A DNA stretch of 64,000 nt from Siniperca chuatsi. Lineage: Eukaryota > Chordata > Actinopteri > Centrarchiformes > Sinipercidae. Both the position numbers and the translations under genes were made by a program. The DNA lies in assembly GCF_020085105.1 (NCBI RefSeq), contig NC_058055.1, positions 16,749,822-16,813,821 of the forward strand. Direction: 5' to 3'. Positions 60,344 to 64,000 of the stretch are shown here, one piece after another. The stretch's first letter is position 1; every line of letters begins with the position of its first letter. The notes beneath the pieces are model-generated. The model did no database searches. It saw only the letters and a program-made list of their open reading frames with translations, and was not told where the DNA came from.

Positions 60344-60797
60344 CAGTGGTGGAAAGCAATTGCAATTTTGAGGTAGTTGTACTTTACTTGAGTAAATGTT
60401 TTACTACACTACATTTATTTGATAACTTAAGTGAATACTTTGCAGATTCAGATTATTAATACAAAATATGATGAAAAAATAAATGTATTATAATACATTA
60501 AACTACCCAGCAGTATATAAAGTTAAAATTGGCTTTACAGCTGCAACATTAAAGTGATGCTTAAATAATTATAATCTAATTACATAATAGATATTATTCT
60601 GAAATGCATCATTCTGCATGATGGGTACTTTTGGTACTTGAAGTATATTTTGATGCTAATTCTTAGTTACTTTTACTTAAGTAAAAGTTTGAATGCAAGA
60701 CTTCTTGTAACATTATTTCTACACTGTGGTATTGCTACTTTTATTGTTAGATTTACACTTAATTATAGACTTGATTAGAGTACCTCTTCCACCACTG
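60344..60797. mobile_element. MITE with CAGTGGTGGAA inverted ends (copy 2)
   Basis: The left end CAGTGGTGGAAAGCAATTGC and right end ACCTCTTCCACCACTG enclose TGTACTTTACTTGAGTAAAT and CTTTTACTTAAGTAAAAG. It is the same family as the copy 500 bp to the left. 454 bp, noncoding. Confidence 0.82.
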
Positions 60798-61357
60798 TAT
60801 TACCATTTCAAATGAATTTGAGTCTTAGTGCAAAGATTGATTTGTGTCATTTATACAGCAACTCATGAAGTTTCTTTGGAAATTCCTTTTTTGCAGGGTG
60901 GAGTACACAGCACAGATCTTGTTATTGATCAATAATATCATTCAGTGTTATTCAATCTTACATTACAGCTATAGCACTCAATCAACCTTGTGGGTGCATT
61001 TGTATTTGCAGTTGTTCCGTCTGTAACTAAATGTGCTCCTGCACTCTCGACCAGGTCTCCCTTGTAAATGAGATCCTTAATCCCAGTGGGATTAACCTGG
61101 ATAAACAAAGCCTTAAAACACCCACAAAGCATGTACAAATGGGTGTATGTGGTACAGAGAGTTCAGCTGGGCCAAGAACACAATACTTGATTTTGAACAC
61201 TGTGTTCTCTGTTTTCCTAAACTATGACTGCAACACAGTTTAAAAGTAATGCAACAATATTGTATGAGTCAACAAGGAGGTGACGACAGAGAGAGATATG
61301 GGATAGGAGCAGAGACAGAGGAGGAAATGGACAGAGCATGTGAAGGCAGGGTCTGTC

Positions 61358-61393
<36 letters not shown>

Positions 61394-61488
61394 CTATTCC
61401 CTGGAGTCCACCCTGGAGATCGCTTGGGAAAAAGACCTCTAGGTCTGCCTGAGGTCTGACTTCCAGCCAAGAAAAGCAAGACTAAAAT

Positions 61489-61558
<70 letters not shown>

Positions 61559-61714
61559 TAAACCTGAGAATCAAAGACGTGGGCATGGAGAGAGAGAGCG
61601 AGAGAGATGGAAGATGGAGAGGGCGTGAGAGGAAGGAGGAGCCAAAGAGTGTGGACAAAGAGCTTTGTATCTGAGGAGAAAATGTATGGAAAATAAAAAC
61701 ATTCACATGGTGTG

Positions 61715-61793
<79 letters not shown>

Positions 61794-62568
61794 TGATTGG
61801 AACCATATGCTGACAGACAGAGAGAATAATGGGAAACTGTGAATTGTTTGATTTGTTTTCCCTCTTTGTTGCGTTGGGATGGGGAGTGGGCGAGATGCCG
61901 GGGGTGGAAGGCATCCGTGACCGTAGATGATGATCAGCCATGGGAAATTCCGGTGAGTATATGTGTCCACCACGCTGCATAGACAGGTTCGGTCCATTAA
62001 CAGCATGCACAATGGGGGGACTTCCACTGTGTGAACTAGGAACTTGAGCAGTGGGGTGCCCCAAAAGTCATGTACTGAGTACAAATGGTGGTTCCGATAC
62101 TGAATGATCACAAGCCAACAATACTGCTGACCAATCAAGTTATTCCTCTGTATCTCTCTTTCCCACAAATAACACACTTTTACTAATCCTGTGCGACAGA
62201 CCCCAAAACCAGCTGTTTTTAATAGCCAGATTTAAATGAACTATTTAATAGAACACAGAGAAAATAAATCAACACCTGTGTAGTTGGCATCAGGACAAAG
62301 ATGTCTCAAGGACACACAAGACAAAGATACTTGATTTGATCAAGGAAAACACAACCATACACAAAAACATAAAGAGTGGGTGACATGGATCACAGCTGTA
62401 TGATGCAATTAAAAGAATTAAGATCTTAAGAGAGCATGGGAAAGGTGTCTAGCAATCAATATTTCTTTGTTCCTTTCCTTTTGAAGTCTTGGGGCAGCAG
62501 TGTGACTGATGAGACAGGACAGGCTGAAGACAAGCACCATGTGCATGACAGCAAACATGCATTATTAA
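60798..62568. other. Intergenic, microsatellite-rich
   Basis: No supported gene. It contains (GT)15 at 61362-61391, (GA)32 at 61492-61555 and (CA)34 at 61722-61790. The long minus-strand frames here are products of these repeats. Confidence 0.6.
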
Positions 62569-63683
62569 GGTCCTGTTTACAACTGGGATTAAGATGCGTC
62601 TTGGGTGATCCGATCACAAGTGGACAGTCAAGTACAGGTGTGAATGCACCCAAGGCGCACTGAGGACGCATTGAGATCCGATCGCTCAGACCACATTCGG
62701 AGGTGGTCTGGACCACATATGGCCACATTCTTTTAGCAGTGTGTACGCGAATGTGTCCTGGGCCACATTGAAGCACCACCAACTCAACTGGCGTCCTCTG
62801 TGTAAGTGGAAGTACGTACTCATTTGGGCACCAACAGCGTTATATTGAAGTGCAAAACAACAACAAGGAAAAGCCACAACAACAAGCAAAATGGATTCTC
62901 ATGGATGGAATACGCAAGAAACACACTGTCTGTGGTCCTCCGGCTACTCTGCCTCAACTCTTGGTGATCAATGAAGTTTCCTGATGGACAGACAGCTTTA
63001 TTTGTTGTTAAGGTAACCGCTACCTGCTGCTAACTGTAGCTGCCGTTAGCTAGTTAACTCAGTTAGCTGTGCAGCTTGCAGTCCTATTAGCTTTAAAGCT
63101 TAAATAAAGCTTTATTAGCTTTATTAAACCTCCTCCTCCTGGTGGTCCAAAGCTCCTGTGCTAGCAGTGTAAACACCAACACTCCCCTGGTGCTCCGAGC
63201 TCCCAGTCCGGGCAGAGTCAGCTAGTGTTAATAGGACTAGGAGGAAACTCCATAAATCACAGAGAGTTGAGGCAGAGCAGCCAAAGGACATCAGAGGGAA
63301 AACCAAAAGATATTTTCTCAATAAAATATGATCCAGTTTCACCAAAAGTAGTGAATAAAGTTATAAAGTTGTGTTTTGTACAGTAGAAACACCAGAAACA
63401 CTCTGCTCTGTTGGTGTCTATTGCTTTTCCAACCTAATTCTTGTCTCATTTATGGTCTGATAAACAGTAAATTCATCAAATTTAGACAATAAACAACAAC
63501 GCATTTGATCTTTGCAAACAGAAATGATGTATGTGTTTTTTTTGGGGAAGTGAGAGACAAGTGGTCACTCGAGACGCATGTGGAGACGCATTCTAATGCC
63601 ATGTGTGAACTGACGTATTTGGAGCTGTCCACTTGTGATCGTATCACCCAAGACGCATGTTAATGCCAGGTGTAAACAGGGCC
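62569..63683. mobile_element. PIF/Harbinger-like non-autonomous transposon, TAA target duplication
   Basis: The left end GGTCCTGTTTACAACTGGGA continues with GCGTCTTGGGTGATCCGATC and ACAAGTGGACAG. The right end is the inverse: CTGTCCACTTGTGATCGTAT, ACCCAAGACGCATGTTAATG, then GTGTAAACAGGGCC. The terminal inverted repeat is over 60 bp with few mismatches. The flanks are TAA (62566-62568) and TAA (63684-63686), a 3-bp duplication typical of PIF/Harbinger. No transposase frame is seen in its 1115 bp. Confidence 0.85.
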
Positions 63684-63686
63684 TAA

Positions 63687-64000
63687 GAGCCAATGAATGT
63701 GTGTTTTGTTTCAGAGATAGGGAAAGGAAGTTTTTGGCCAGTTACGCTTGTTCCTAATAACAGAAAAATGCAAAGAGAGAAAAATGAAGGAAGAGGGGGG
63801 AGCAAGTGTGTGGGAGACAGAGAGAGAAAAGAGGGAGGTAAAGGAAAAGTGAGGCTGATTTGCTACAGATGCTTCAGTCTACTGGGAAAATGACATAAGG
63901 CTGATCTTTTATGGAAATGGGTGTGTTTATATTGGTGTGTGGGTTAGTGAAAAAGACATTGTTTCACATATTTAAAACAAAGTTTGACCAGCTGAGGGGC
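63687..64000. other. Right-edge intergenic sequence, nothing recognised
   Basis: Purine-rich sequence without a splice-supported frame or an identifiable repeat. Confidence 0.4.

Noticed and set aside
61482-62177. 231-residue minus-strand open frame
   Set aside because: It runs through (CA)n and (GA)n microsatellites, giving VCVCV and SLSLS repeats. No splice or domain support.

Overview
The window is nuclear DNA of a ray-finned (teleost) fish, probably a percomorph. It holds intron-rich vertebrate genes with canonical splice sites, dense CA, TA, GA and TCTG microsatellites, and many short teleost-type transposons. Four genes lie in a row on the minus strand: pcyox1l (15359-7831), tcerg1 (32200-16559), sox30 (36506-33972) and clint1 (52373-39456). 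All four human counterparts map to 5q32-q33, so this is a conserved syntenic block. That location and the residue pattern favour pcyox1l over pcyox1. Exon models built by hand keep phase throughout and give proteins of 501, 1022, 466 and 642 residues. I could not check them against transcripts.

Layout. 1-1000: a possible CpG-rich first exon of an unidentified minus-strand gene. 1060-7000: gene-poor DNA. 7100-15360: pcyox1l, whose 7 exons include a GC-AG intron and two splice sites that abut dinucleotide repeats. 15990-32200: tcerg1, with 21 coding exons, 3 WW and 6 FF domains. 32680-33380: a decayed LINE. 33730-36506: sox30, with 4 exons and an in-frame 12-bp minisatellite. 37960-52620: clint1, with 12 coding exons and several introns loaded with DNA transposons, including one hAT element nested inside another and a tRNA-derived SINE. 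52620-56040: intergenic DNA with repeats. 56325-58574 on the plus strand: an unrecognised 3-exon gene for a 443-residue coiled-coil and charged-helix protein, behind two perfect CRE sites. 58950-64000: intergenic DNA rich in miniature inverted-repeat elements and microsatellites, ending with a Harbinger-like element.

The genes do not form a pathway. pcyox1l encodes a secretory or lysosomal flavoprotein, tcerg1 a nuclear transcription-splicing coupler, sox30 a germ-cell HMG-box transcription factor, and clint1 a clathrin adaptor of the trans-Golgi and endosomes. The most novel item is the plus-strand coiled-coil gene, with its heptad array and a recent 120-bp in-frame duplication. The cleanest structural findings are transposon insertions with target-site duplications, and the dinucleotide repeats placed against splice sites.
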